DNA from: Limnobacter sp. SAORIC-580 | Lineage (GTDB): Bacteria > Pseudomonadota > Gammaproteobacteria > Burkholderiales > Burkholderiaceae_B | Reading direction: 5' to 3' | DNA: 64,000 nt | Assembly: GCF_013004065.1 (NCBI RefSeq) | Contig: NZ_CP053084.1 | Location: 2,046,001 to 2,110,000 of the forward strand | In this document: positions 57,436 through 64,000 of the stretch, one piece after another | Position numbering within the stretch: position 1 is the first letter of the stretch | Layout: the number at the start of each line of letters is the position of its first letter | Notes under the pieces: generated by a model | Database searches by the model: none | What the model saw: only the letters and a program-made list of their open reading frames with translations | Told to the model about the DNA's origin: nothing | Made by a program: the position numbers and the translations under genes

Positions 57436-58335
57436 ATGGACAAGTTTAGAACCCTTGAAATATTTATTGCGGTGGCAGAAACCGAGGGCTTTGCGGCTGG
57501 CGCGAGAAAATGCAGGCTTTCAGCACCGGTGGCCACCAAGGCGATTTCTGAATTGGAAGCTTCGCTGGGTGTTCGCTTGCTGAACCGCACCACACGGCAG
57601 GTGAGCCTGACTGATGCTGGGCAGCGCTACCTGGTGGATGCACGTCGCATTGTGGAGGAACTCAAGGAAGCTGATGCTTCAGTAATCGGCCTGCATGCCA
57701 AACCAATTGGCACATTGAGTGTAACTGCGCCGGCGCTGTTCGGACGTTTGTTTGTAACCCCCGTGATGGTGGCATACCTGAAGCAATATCCACAAATGAA
57801 GGCGACACTGCTTTTTCAGGATCGTATTGTGAATTTGGCGGAAGAAGGTATTGACCTGGCCGTGCGGATTGGTCACCTGGCTGATTCGAGTTTGAATGTA
57901 ATACCGCTGGGACATGTGAAACGGGTCATGGTGGGCTCACCCGATTACTTGAGGCGCCATGGAACACCCAAGCAGCCCAAAGATTTGCAACACCACCAAT
58001 TGATTGCAGCTGTGCAAATGAATCCGGTGCAGGATTGGCGGTTTGGCAACATCGACAACAGGGTGTCTGTAAGGTTGGAACCCGCACTCATGACCACAAC
58101 CAATGACGCTGCGATTGAGGCGGCGGTTCTCGGCTTCGGATTGACCCGTGTACTTTCTTACCAAGTGGCCAATGAAATTGAACAAGGCAGACTGAAAGTT
58201 TGCTTGAGCAAATTTGAACCCGATCCATTGCCTGTGCAAATCGTGCACCGTGAGGGCCGCACCTCGACTGCGAAAACACGCGCTTTTATTGACCTGGCAA
58301 GAGCAATGCTGAGTACTTCGCTTGCAAAGCTCTGA
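57436..58335 (+). CDS. LysR family transcriptional regulator
   Basis: A 299-residue regulator. Helix-turn-helix: EIFIAVAETEGFAAGARKC with APVATKAISELEASLGVRLL and NRTTRQVSLTDAG; the substrate domain follows. It belongs to the same RTTR-type subgroup as the LysR at 52965. It is divergent from the PNPOx/DUF1348 operon, its likely target. The last 50 bases overlap the convergent hxlR-like gene. Confidence 0.93.
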   Translation: MDKFRTLEIFIAVAETEGFAAGARKCRLSAPVATKAISELEASLGVRLLNRTTRQVSLTDAGQRYLVDARRIVEELKEADASVIGLHAKPIGTLSVTAPALFGRLFVTPVMVAYLKQYPQMKATLLFQDRIVNLAEEGIDLAVRIGHLADSSLNVIPLGHVKRVMVGSPDYLRRHGTPKQPKDLQHHQLIAAVQMNPVQDWRFGNIDNRVSVRLEPALMTTTNDAAIEAAVLGFGLTRVLSYQVANEIEQGRLKVCLSKFEPDPLPVQIVHREGRTSTAKTRAFIDLARAMLSTSLAKL

Positions 58336-58612
58336 GGGTCAACAAGGCGTCAAGAACCTCTTGACCAAATAGCGTTAACTCATACTCTACTCGGGGCGGT
58401 TTTTCGTTGAAAACCTGCTTGTTCAGAAGATGGTAATCGACAAGTCGTTGAAGACTTTGATTCATAACCTTGGTACTCAGCCCGTCGATATTGCGTGTTA
58501 GTTGGCCAGGTCTGTTCACGCCTCTGCCTATTTTTTCCAATAAATGTAACGACCACTTGCACGCCAGGCAATCAAGCAACATTTCGCGAAATGCTGAGGT
58601 CTCATCAGTCAT
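58286..58612 (-). CDS. HxlR family transcriptional regulator
   Basis: A 108-residue winged-helix regulator. CKWSLHLLEKIGRGVNRPGQL, GLSTKVMNQSLQRLVDYHLL and the wing KPPRVEYELTLFGQEV are the HxlR blocks. Two Cys residues, 15 and 18, precede the first helix; in several HxlR regulators Cys near this point senses quinones, aldehydes or disulphide stress. It is divergent from the AhpD-like gene and shares a perfect 18-base palindrome with it. Confidence 0.92.
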   Translation of the reverse strand: MTDETSAFREMLLDCLACKWSLHLLEKIGRGVNRPGQLTRNIDGLSTKVMNQSLQRLVDYHLLNKQVFNEKPPRVEYELTLFGQEVLDALLTLRALQAKYSALLLPGQ

Positions 58613-58645
58613 GGTACTAACCTTTTTTCACACAAACACAAGCCC

Positions 58646-58663
58646 ACTTACCTTAAGGTAAGT
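58646..58663. promoter_or_regulatory. 18-base perfect palindrome, HxlR operator candidate
   Basis: ACTTACCTTAAGGTAAGT is fully self-complementary. It lies 34 bases before the hxlR-like start and 71 bases before the AhpD-like ATG, in the shared promoter gap. Confidence 0.75.
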
Positions 58664-58734
58664 ACTTGAAGTTATTTAAAGACTCGTCGATTATGCCGCA
58701 GACCTGAATCAATTTTTAGTTGGACGATACCGCG

Positions 58735-59289
58735 ATGTTCAAGATGTTTGACGAAATAAATGGACCCGATGGAGCACGAGAAATTCTTGAAAAAACAAAA
58801 GCTGAATTCAAGATGATCCCGAATTTGGAGAGAACCATGGCCGGTGCCCCTGCACTACTGGAGGCTTACTCGACCACATGGAATATTTTCAAGACAACAA
58901 CGCTGAGTGAGGTGGAACAGCAAATCGTGTATCAAACCGCAAACTTTGAGAATGAATGCAACTACTGCGTTCCATGGCACACACTACTGAGTCGGCAAGC
59001 AGGGATGAGTCCGAGCGACATTGAAGCACTGCGCGCAGGTGCTCAACTATCCAATCAAAAACATGAACAACTTAGACGCTTTGCGCAGGCTTTGATACGC
59101 ACCAAGGGCAAAGTAGTGAAGGCAGACTTGGCCGCCTTCTTCGATGTGGGATACACCGAACAAAATGCGCTTGAAGTCATTTTGGGAATAGCCATCAAAA
59201 CGATGAGCAATTACACCAACTCAATTGCAGGAACGCCACTGGATAAGGAAGTGGAGAAATTGCTTTGGAGAAAACCTTTAATTGGTTAA
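58735..59289 (+). CDS. AhpD-like / carboxymuconolactone decarboxylase family protein
   Basis: A 184-residue all-helical protein of the AhpD-like fold. The motif Glu74-Cys75-x-x-Cys78-x-x-x-His82 (ECNYCVPWH) is the redox-active site of AhpD, where the CxxC pair reduces peroxides or disulphides. A second conserved block is LIRTKGKV and the C-terminal ALEVILGIAIKTMSNYTNSI. ATG 58735 is preferred over the in-frame TTG at 58720; neither has a good ribosome site. The HxlR regulator next door suggests induction by oxidative or electrophile stress. Confidence 0.87.
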   Translation: MFKMFDEINGPDGAREILEKTKAEFKMIPNLERTMAGAPALLEAYSTTWNIFKTTTLSEVEQQIVYQTANFENECNYCVPWHTLLSRQAGMSPSDIEALRAGAQLSNQKHEQLRRFAQALIRTKGKVVKADLAAFFDVGYTEQNALEVILGIAIKTMSNYTNSIAGTPLDKEVEKLLWRKPLIG

Positions 59290-59402
59290 TTACTGGCAAA
59301 TCTCCAAAATCGAGTACAAGTTTCGAATTTCTTATGAGGATCGGAGTTCGACCTCAAATATTCGTCATCTTGCAGTTGCGCATTGTCCATTTGAGAACAT
59401 AG

Positions 59403-59888
59403 CTAGTGGATCGTTATTTTAAAACCCTCGTTGTCTTCTGGCGCCTGAAAATAAGCAGTAATCGCATAAAAGGTTCTCTCGGTGTCAAACTTCGCTCGCT
59501 CGGGTTCAAGTTCGCGTCGTTTTGAGAGCTGTTCGATGCAAACGCTGTCAGGTCGGTCGAGATAAACCAATTCATGTGGACAGCCGGCCTCATCAATCAC
59601 TTCTCGAAACCACTGTCGCTGAGTGCGCGTATTACCGGGAAAGTCCATCACCACATTCACTCCCATTCGCAAGAGGCTGACAACCTGAGACCGCAAGACC
59701 GATTTCAAACGCCTTGATAAGCGAACATAGTCATTAAGTGAGTGAATTGAATCTGGGTACAAAGCCGCCAGCCATTGATCTTCAGAAAGCAAAAGCGAAT
59801 TTGATTGATCCGCCAGTCTGCGCGCCAAAGTTGATTTGCCAGCCCCCATCTTCCCACAGAAAAAAGTCAGTCTTCCTTTGTTTGTCAT
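59403..59888 (-). CDS. P-loop ATPase/kinase-like protein
   Basis: A 161-residue protein with Walker A GKMGAGKSTLARRLAD near residues 12-27 and a lid/acid segment MDFPGNTRTQRQWF. It resembles the small AAA_33 group (zeta-toxin or shikimate-kinase-like), which phosphorylates small molecules. No antitoxin-like gene is next to it, so a toxin role is not supported. It is downstream of the interrupted thioredoxin-like gene with a 15-base gap. Confidence 0.8.
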   Translation of the reverse strand: MTNKGRLTFFCGKMGAGKSTLARRLADQSNSLLLSEDQWLAALYPDSIHSLNDYVRLSRRLKSVLRSQVVSLLRMGVNVVMDFPGNTRTQRQWFREVIDEAGCPHELVYLDRPDSVCIEQLSKRRELEPERAKFDTERTFYAITAYFQAPEDNEGFKITIH

Positions 59889-59903
59889 GACAATGATTCA
59901 AGT

Positions 59904-60395
59904 TTACAAACCCAACATTTCCATAAAAATTGCAGGCTTCTTGTAGCCCATAATTTTTTTGTTCACCTCGGGCTTGGGCCCCATCACCAACACCGCTGGG
60001 GTGGCAAACACACCCAGCTTTCTGGCCAATTGCTTTTCAGAATATACGGTGCCGTCGATCCAATTCACGGGTAGGTCGCCACGCACATTGATGGCAATGA
60101 CATCGAACTTAGCTTCAATCCTCTCGCGGTTGGGTCCTTCTGTAAAATTCTCTTTCAGCAAATACGCGCAGTAGGGGCAATCATCTAGGTGAAAGAAAAT
60201 GAGCAGCTTCTTTCCTCGGGTTTGCGCGTCTTGAATGTCCACTGGAATTTAAAGAAATGTTTGCTTGAACCAGCCCGGCAATTCGTAATGCAAGGGCTTA
60301 GGTTCTATGTCGCGAGCAGTCGCACTGAAGGTAAAAACGGTGCAAAGCGCAAACAACAAAAAACGACAAACCGACAGGCTACAAAAAGTTTTCAT
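59904..60395 (-). pseudogene. exported thioredoxin-like protein, interrupted by an in-frame TAA
   Basis: From ATG 60395 the frame reads a signal peptide (MKTFCSLSVCRFLLFALC, then FTFSATARD), a linker HYELPGWFKQTFL, a TAA stop at 60249-60251, and then, still in the same frame, IPVDIQDAQTRGKKLLIFFH with the thioredoxin-type CPYC of DDCPYCAYLLKENF and VFATPAVLVMG (cis-Pro). The region is otherwise open in one frame, so a single codon change (for example GAA to TAA) has split a normal 163-codon gene. The downstream part from a GTG at 60242 (112 residues) could still be made but would lack a signal peptide. Confidence 0.8.
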
Positions 60396-60413
60396 CGCGA
60401 TGATTGGCTCCGC

Positions 60414-60911
60414 TTAACCACCACAACTGGCCTTAACCCACTTGCTCTTGAGGGTTTGCTGAATCTTGCGTTGCTGACCGCCTTCAGTCATTTTGGCGTC
60501 GATCTTGGTTTCATATTGGGTGGGCGACAGAAAGTTGACAATCGCAGTGCCTTGCGTATCGGGGCATTTGAATTCGACCTTCATGGATTTAGCGCTTCGG
60601 CTCACTACCTTGTTTTTACAATCGCCATCGTCCTGTACGGGCACATCATTGGCTTTGGCTTGCTCAGGAGTGATACAAAACCGAACCGAACCAGCTTTGG
60701 CGCCCATGGATACGCCCATTTGCGCCATCATGGCCTCCATTTGCTTGCGCTGGGCCGGAGGCATGCTTTCCATTTGTTTCATGGCCGCCTGTGCTTCGGG
60801 GTCCATGCCCTGAGAATCAAACTCCATCTCCCACAAACCAGGTTTTACTTCTGCGGCTACAGCGAACTGCGCCGGCAAAACAAGCAAAAAAGCACTGATC
60901 CACTTCTTCAT
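60414..60911 (-). CDS. DUF3617 family exported protein
   Basis: A 165-residue protein with a signal peptide (AFLLVLPAQFAVAAE). DUF3617 blocks are VKPGLWEMEFDSQGMD, a Met/Gln/Ala-rich central stretch (QMESMPPAQRKQMEAMMAQM), VRFCITPEQAKAND, and two further Cys residues in CKNKVV and ASCGG. Family function is unknown. AAGGTGG precedes ATG 60911. It lies between the alpha/beta hydrolase and the interrupted thioredoxin-like gene on the same strand. Confidence 0.88.
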   Translation of the reverse strand: MKKWISAFLLVLPAQFAVAAEVKPGLWEMEFDSQGMDPEAQAAMKQMESMPPAQRKQMEAMMAQMGVSMGAKAGSVRFCITPEQAKANDVPVQDDGDCKNKVVSRSAKSMKVEFKCPDTQGTAIVNFLSPTQYETKIDAKMTEGGQQRKIQQTLKSKWVKASCGG

Positions 60912-60956
60912 GAGACCACCTTCCGCGCCAGTAAAACCTCAGTGTAAAACGAGGTT

Positions 60957-61820
60957 TTACTGAACGGGAGCAAGTTCTGCAAGAATTTGGGGCCAAATGC
61001 TGTTGCATCGCTCTCTGAAAATATCAATGTGCCCCACTTTGCTAAGCTCGAACGCTTCAGGCCTGATTTCAAGCCGTTTTTTGCTGGCCTTGGTGAACAG
61101 GCGCATGATGTCTTCTACATTGGGCAGGGTTGCAATTTCATCATCGCTGGCATGCACAAAGGTAATCGGCGATTTGAACTGTTCAAACCAGTGTTGTTGC
61201 ACACCTTCACCAAATTCATTTTCTATATAGCCAGGGCTGGAACACCACTTGGCCCATTGCAGGCCAACCCCCTTGGGTAAATTTTCACCCCAACCAAAAC
61301 GCTTGGCTGGCACATACCCCAACAAAGCAGAACTAATCGGGATCACCCATCGCAGCATGAACTTGGCACCATTGCGCTTGTCCTTGCGAATGTTTTTCAC
61401 ATGTCCGGAAGAAGCCGCCACGGCCAACACACCACGTACTTTGGCATGGTTGTGCATCAAGCCAAACAACTGCCCACCTGCACTGTGCCCGACGAGGTAT
61501 GCGCTACCCTGCCCAGTTAGTTCAAGCAGAAAATCCAGAGCCGCAGGCATGTCATACAAGCCCCAATCCTGCTTTTTCACCTCGCAATGCTTGACATGCG
61601 ACTCCTGCAAAGATTTCCCTATGCCTCGATAATCAAACACCAACACAGAAAATCCCTGTTCGGCCAGCCAGCGCGAAAAGGGAAAATAAAACTTTTGAAT
61701 GATTCCCGTGGCGGGACAAATCAAGACTGGCTTGTTGTGCGTGCCATTAACCGCTGGAAAAAACGTGCCGGCCAGTGGCTGACCCGCGGCTGGAATACTC
61801 ACTTCAAACGATTGACTCAT
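60957..61820 (-). CDS. alpha/beta hydrolase, serine aminopeptidase/monoglyceride-lipase-like
   Basis: A 287-residue cytoplasmic alpha/beta hydrolase. ATGIIQKFYFPFSRWLAEQG, VFDYRGIGKSL, the nucleophile elbow GHSAGGQLFG (Ser), the acid region THVHASDDEIATLP and the His in KVGHIDIF are visible. The frame is open to 61883, but ATG 61820 sits behind AGGTGA and begins four bases after the cyclase stop, so I prefer it. Substrate is unknown. Confidence 0.88.
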   Translation of the reverse strand: MSQSFEVSIPAAGQPLAGTFFPAVNGTHNKPVLICPATGIIQKFYFPFSRWLAEQGFSVLVFDYRGIGKSLQESHVKHCEVKKQDWGLYDMPAALDFLLELTGQGSAYLVGHSAGGQLFGLMHNHAKVRGVLAVAASSGHVKNIRKDKRNGAKFMLRWVIPISSALLGYVPAKRFGWGENLPKGVGLQWAKWCSSPGYIENEFGEGVQQHWFEQFKSPITFVHASDDEIATLPNVEDIMRLFTKASKKRLEIRPEAFELSKVGHIDIFRERCNSIWPQILAELAPVQ

Positions 61821-61824
61821 GGGC

Positions 61825-62856
61825 TCACCTTTTTGAATTTTTGGACAACAGGGGCATGGCGATTGGCCGCATCGGGGAGCCATCAGCGCCCTTCAGTTTC
61901 AGCGACGCGCCGATAAACGCAAACTCGTACACCTTGTCACTTGCGAGTGCTTCCAGATCAAGCAACTCCAGAATAAAAGCACCCTGTTGCGCCAACAAAT
62001 AGGTGTGTACCGGCACGTAATTGCCAGCCACCTCGGAAGGAAATGCCTCGAAGCTCAAGTTGTCAGCCCCCAAGACCATGGCCCCGCCCTCTTCCACCAA
62101 AAACCGGGCGGCATCCATGCCCAAACCAGGCGGGTTGCTCATGTACTGCTCGGCCTTCTCGTACAATTTCATGCGCCCAGTACGAATCAGCACCACATCA
62201 CCTTCTTGAAGGTGTGTGCCTTGCGCTTTCAAGGCTGCCTGCAAGTCTTCCCGGGTGACTCGATAACCTTCTGGCAGCATATCCACACCTCTGGCCGCAG
62301 CCACATCCAGAAGCACGCCGCGTGCAACAATTGGGGGAATGGTCTCTGCGCCGGTTTTCAGCCAACCACGGTCACCCAAATGTTTATTCGCCTCAAAGTG
62401 GTTCCAGATCTTGCCATTCAAACCAAAGTGATTAAGTGCATCGATGTGGGTGCCCGTGTGTGAATACATTGAGAACGCCGTTCCTGTGTAACTCACATGA
62501 TCATTCTGATCACTGCCGACAGACAAAGGGTCGTCCACCCGGGTGCCATTTGGTGTGTGGGTCATCCAGATTTGATAGCGAGGGTCCCCTGCCGCATGCC
62601 AGCCGGGCATACCAATGAAGTAGTCCACAGACAAATCATAAACTTTGCTTGCATCAACCTGGGCCATGACCTCTTGCTGAGATTGCGCTGTCATCAGGTT
62701 AAGGCGACCAATTTCATCAGTCGGCCCCCACGGGCTGGTACCAACCACAGGGCGCGTGCCTTCCACCTTTGGTAAAGCCATGTGTTGATGCCCACCCCCC
62801 GCTTGCACTGCACCCATCATCAACGCAAAGCCACTGAACATTAAAAACCTCTTCAT
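61825..62856 (-). CDS. cyclase family protein (kynurenine formamidase-like), exported
   Basis: A 343-residue protein with a signal peptide (FLMFSGFALMMGAVQAGG). The cyclase/formamidase motif is SHTGTHIDALNHF, which binds a divalent metal with its His and Asp residues, and GDVVLIRTGRM follows. Members hydrolyse N-formylkynurenine or related amides and lactones. Secretion is unusual for a formamidase, so another substrate is likely. It overlaps the DMT transporter gene by four bases. Confidence 0.88.
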   Translation of the reverse strand: MKRFLMFSGFALMMGAVQAGGGHQHMALPKVEGTRPVVGTSPWGPTDEIGRLNLMTAQSQQEVMAQVDASKVYDLSVDYFIGMPGWHAAGDPRYQIWMTHTPNGTRVDDPLSVGSDQNDHVSYTGTAFSMYSHTGTHIDALNHFGLNGKIWNHFEANKHLGDRGWLKTGAETIPPIVARGVLLDVAAARGVDMLPEGYRVTREDLQAALKAQGTHLQEGDVVLIRTGRMKLYEKAEQYMSNPPGLGMDAARFLVEEGGAMVLGADNLSFEAFPSEVAGNYVPVHTYLLAQQGAFILELLDLEALASDKVYEFAFIGASLKLKGADGSPMRPIAMPLLSKNSKR

Positions 62857-63722
62857 GCTGTACCACCTACTGATTTACTGTTGGATACCCAATACACCCC
62901 TACGGCGATCAGTGCCGCACCAGCCCAAACCCAGAGCGAGGGTGTTTCATTGAAAAACAAAATGCCGATCAACAGGGAACACAGCGCAATCACATATCCC
63001 AACTGCCCCACAAACACGGGCGTTGTGCGGCGCTGCAATTCAAAGCTGATCAAATAGAAAAAGCCCGACACCACAGCGATGCTCATCACAGTGAACAGCG
63101 CTTGTGTGGGCAAACCCACGGGTTGAGTCACTGCGTAGACCGGGAGGAGCAGCGCCCACTGGGAGGTGAGTAAACCGGCAGCCATTTGAAGTGGCTTTCC
63201 GTTGGCGGGCCATGCCCGTGTTCTGTAAACATTTCCAATTGCGAGCAACAAGGGGGACGCGCAGGCCAGCAATACCCAGATGAACATCTCGGGGCTGGGC
63301 AAACTGTTTTTGGGCAACAAAATGGCAAGTACTCCTGCAAACCCTAACACCAGCCCGAGGCCGCTGGTGAAATTTGCTTTACCACGGAAAAGTACCAATA
63401 CAATTGCGAAGGTGAGTAAGGGTGAAAGCGAAGCCACCACACCGACCAGGCCAGAGGGAATGTAATTCAGCACCCAATAAGTAATCAGGTACGGACCAGT
63501 AAAGCCCATCAAACCCGCCAGGGTGTAGTACCGAACATGGTCCTTCCGCAACTTCGGCAATTGGCCAGCCCACCATGCGCTGGGCAATACAATCAATACG
63601 CTTCCTGAAATTTGCCAGAAAAGAAGCTCGATGCCTTCCACACCCGCTTGAGTGGCCAACTTGCCCAAGGCATAGGTCAGGGAGATTAAAAGGCCGCAGG
63701 CCAGCAACAACAACACGTTCAT
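62853..63722 (-). CDS. EamA/DMT-family transporter
   Basis: A 289-residue membrane protein with about ten hydrophobic segments in two EamA repeats (LLLLACGLLISLTYALGKLA at the start; VFVGQLGYVIALCSLLIGILF in the second repeat). DMT transporters export metabolites such as amino acids or drugs. ATG 63722 follows AAAGGTTG; an earlier in-frame start at 63761 exists. It begins the DMT-cyclase-hydrolase run and is divergent from a LysR gene. Confidence 0.9.
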   Translation of the reverse strand: MNVLLLLACGLLISLTYALGKLATQAGVEGIELLFWQISGSVLIVLPSAWWAGQLPKLRKDHVRYYTLAGLMGFTGPYLITYWVLNYIPSGLVGVVASLSPLLTFAIVLVLFRGKANFTSGLGLVLGFAGVLAILLPKNSLPSPEMFIWVLLACASPLLLAIGNVYRTRAWPANGKPLQMAAGLLTSQWALLLPVYAVTQPVGLPTQALFTVMSIAVVSGFFYLISFELQRRTTPVFVGQLGYVIALCSLLIGILFFNETPSLWVWAGAALIAVGVYWVSNSKSVGGTA

Positions 63723-63773
63723 TCGTACACAACCTTTCAGGCAATCTGCCTTGACATTCACCTAGGCAGTGTA

Positions 63774-63787
63774 TTTGCAATCGCAAA
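63774..63787. promoter_or_regulatory. LysR-type inverted repeat
   Basis: TTTGC-AATC-GCAAA lies in the 116-base gap between the DMT transporter and the partial LysR gene, a usual place for a LysR box. Confidence 0.5.
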
Positions 63788-63838
63788 ATTGATAATCTAG
63801 GCAATCAGCAACTTATTGTTTCCTGTGGAGCAACAATC

Positions 63839-64000
63839 GTGAATGAACTGGTCGACCTGCGTGTGTTTGTAGAGGTGGCGAAACGGCTCAGTTTCACGGA
63901 TGCCGCTACAAACCTCGGAATCAACAAATCCGCGGCCAGCAAGGCGGTTTCCAGAACGGAAGAACGGCTTGGAGTGAAACTGATTCAACGCTCAACCCGC
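63839..64000 (+). CDS. LysR family transcriptional regulator (5' part only)
   Basis: The first 54 codons, from a GTG behind GTGGAG, give the LysR helix-turn-helix: LVDLRVFVEVAKRLSFTDAA, then NLGINKSAASKAVSRTEERL and IQRSTR. The gene runs off the window. It probably controls the DMT-cyclase-hydrolase operon. Confidence 0.9.
   Translation, partial: MNELVDLRVFVEVAKRLSFTDAATNLGINKSAASKAVSRTEERLGVKLIQRSTR

Noticed and set aside
59403..59888. Zeta-type toxin of a toxin-antitoxin pair
   Set aside because: The P-loop kinase has no adjacent small antitoxin gene and lies behind an unrelated thioredoxin-like gene.
60249..60251. Programmed recoding of the stop codon
   Set aside because: The codon is TAA, not TGA or TAG, and no downstream structure typical of recoding was seen; a nonsense mutation is simpler.

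Overview
The window looks like a piece of a betaproteobacterial chromosome of the order Burkholderiales. Evidence: gene orders typical of that group (scpB-rluB-rimP-nusA-infB-rbfA-truB-typA; hfq-hflX-hflK-hflC-DUF2065-hisZ-purA), an intracellular polyhydroxyalkanoate depolymerase of the Ralstonia PhaZ1 type, a PHA-system protein, DUF1841, and an RnfB-like protein next to nth. A Limnobacter-like genus is a guess from overall character, not shown by the sequence. No insertion sequence, prophage, integrase, CRISPR array or rRNA was seen.

Layout. 1-2.85 kb: the 3' part of a livHMGF branched-chain amino acid ABC transporter operon. 2.9-7.0 kb: a ferredoxin-type NAD(P)H reductase, an SDR-like protein, a PHA-system protein, and a LUD protein with a TRAP binding protein, suggesting 2-hydroxy/oxo-acid use. 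7.2-12.5 kb: fdxA, fpr, then phaZ-rnfB-nth-FIST with overlapping start/stop codons, and DUF1841. 12.6-16.8 kb: two small c-type cytochromes, a MoxR ATPase with its VWA partner, a glycine-zipper protein and a hypothetical. 16.8-24.5 kb: htpG, parC, rlmB, rnr and tRNA-Leu(CAG). 24.7-37.7 kb: a DUF481 porin-like protein, a phosphoribosyltransferase, purA, hisZ, the hfl operon, hfq, a YihY membrane protein, WrbA-like flavoprotein, DUF2069, a GlcD-type oxidase and dusA. 37.8-48.1 kb: the translation/transcription operon block. 48.1-48.6 kb: the only long gene-free gap, holding DnaA-box sequences and a terminator. 48.6-49.5 kb: DUF1289, a hotdog thioesterase-like protein and tRNA-fMet.

From about 49.7 kb to the end the character changes from housekeeping to accessory. 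Seven or eight transcription regulators of six families (CGNR, LysR x3, ArsR-like, MerR, HxlR) each sit beside a small enzyme or transporter operon: alpha/beta hydrolases, RidA, a YhfC-like intramembrane protease, a quinone reductase, a PNPOx/DUF1348 pair, an AhpD-like protein, and a DMT exporter/cyclase/hydrolase operon. Several of the shared intergenic gaps carry clear palindromes. This is the best place to look for undescribed regulation, especially the tandem duplicated operator of the CGNR module and the regulator/protease pair. One gene here, a secreted thioredoxin-like protein at 59904-60395, is interrupted by an in-frame TAA.
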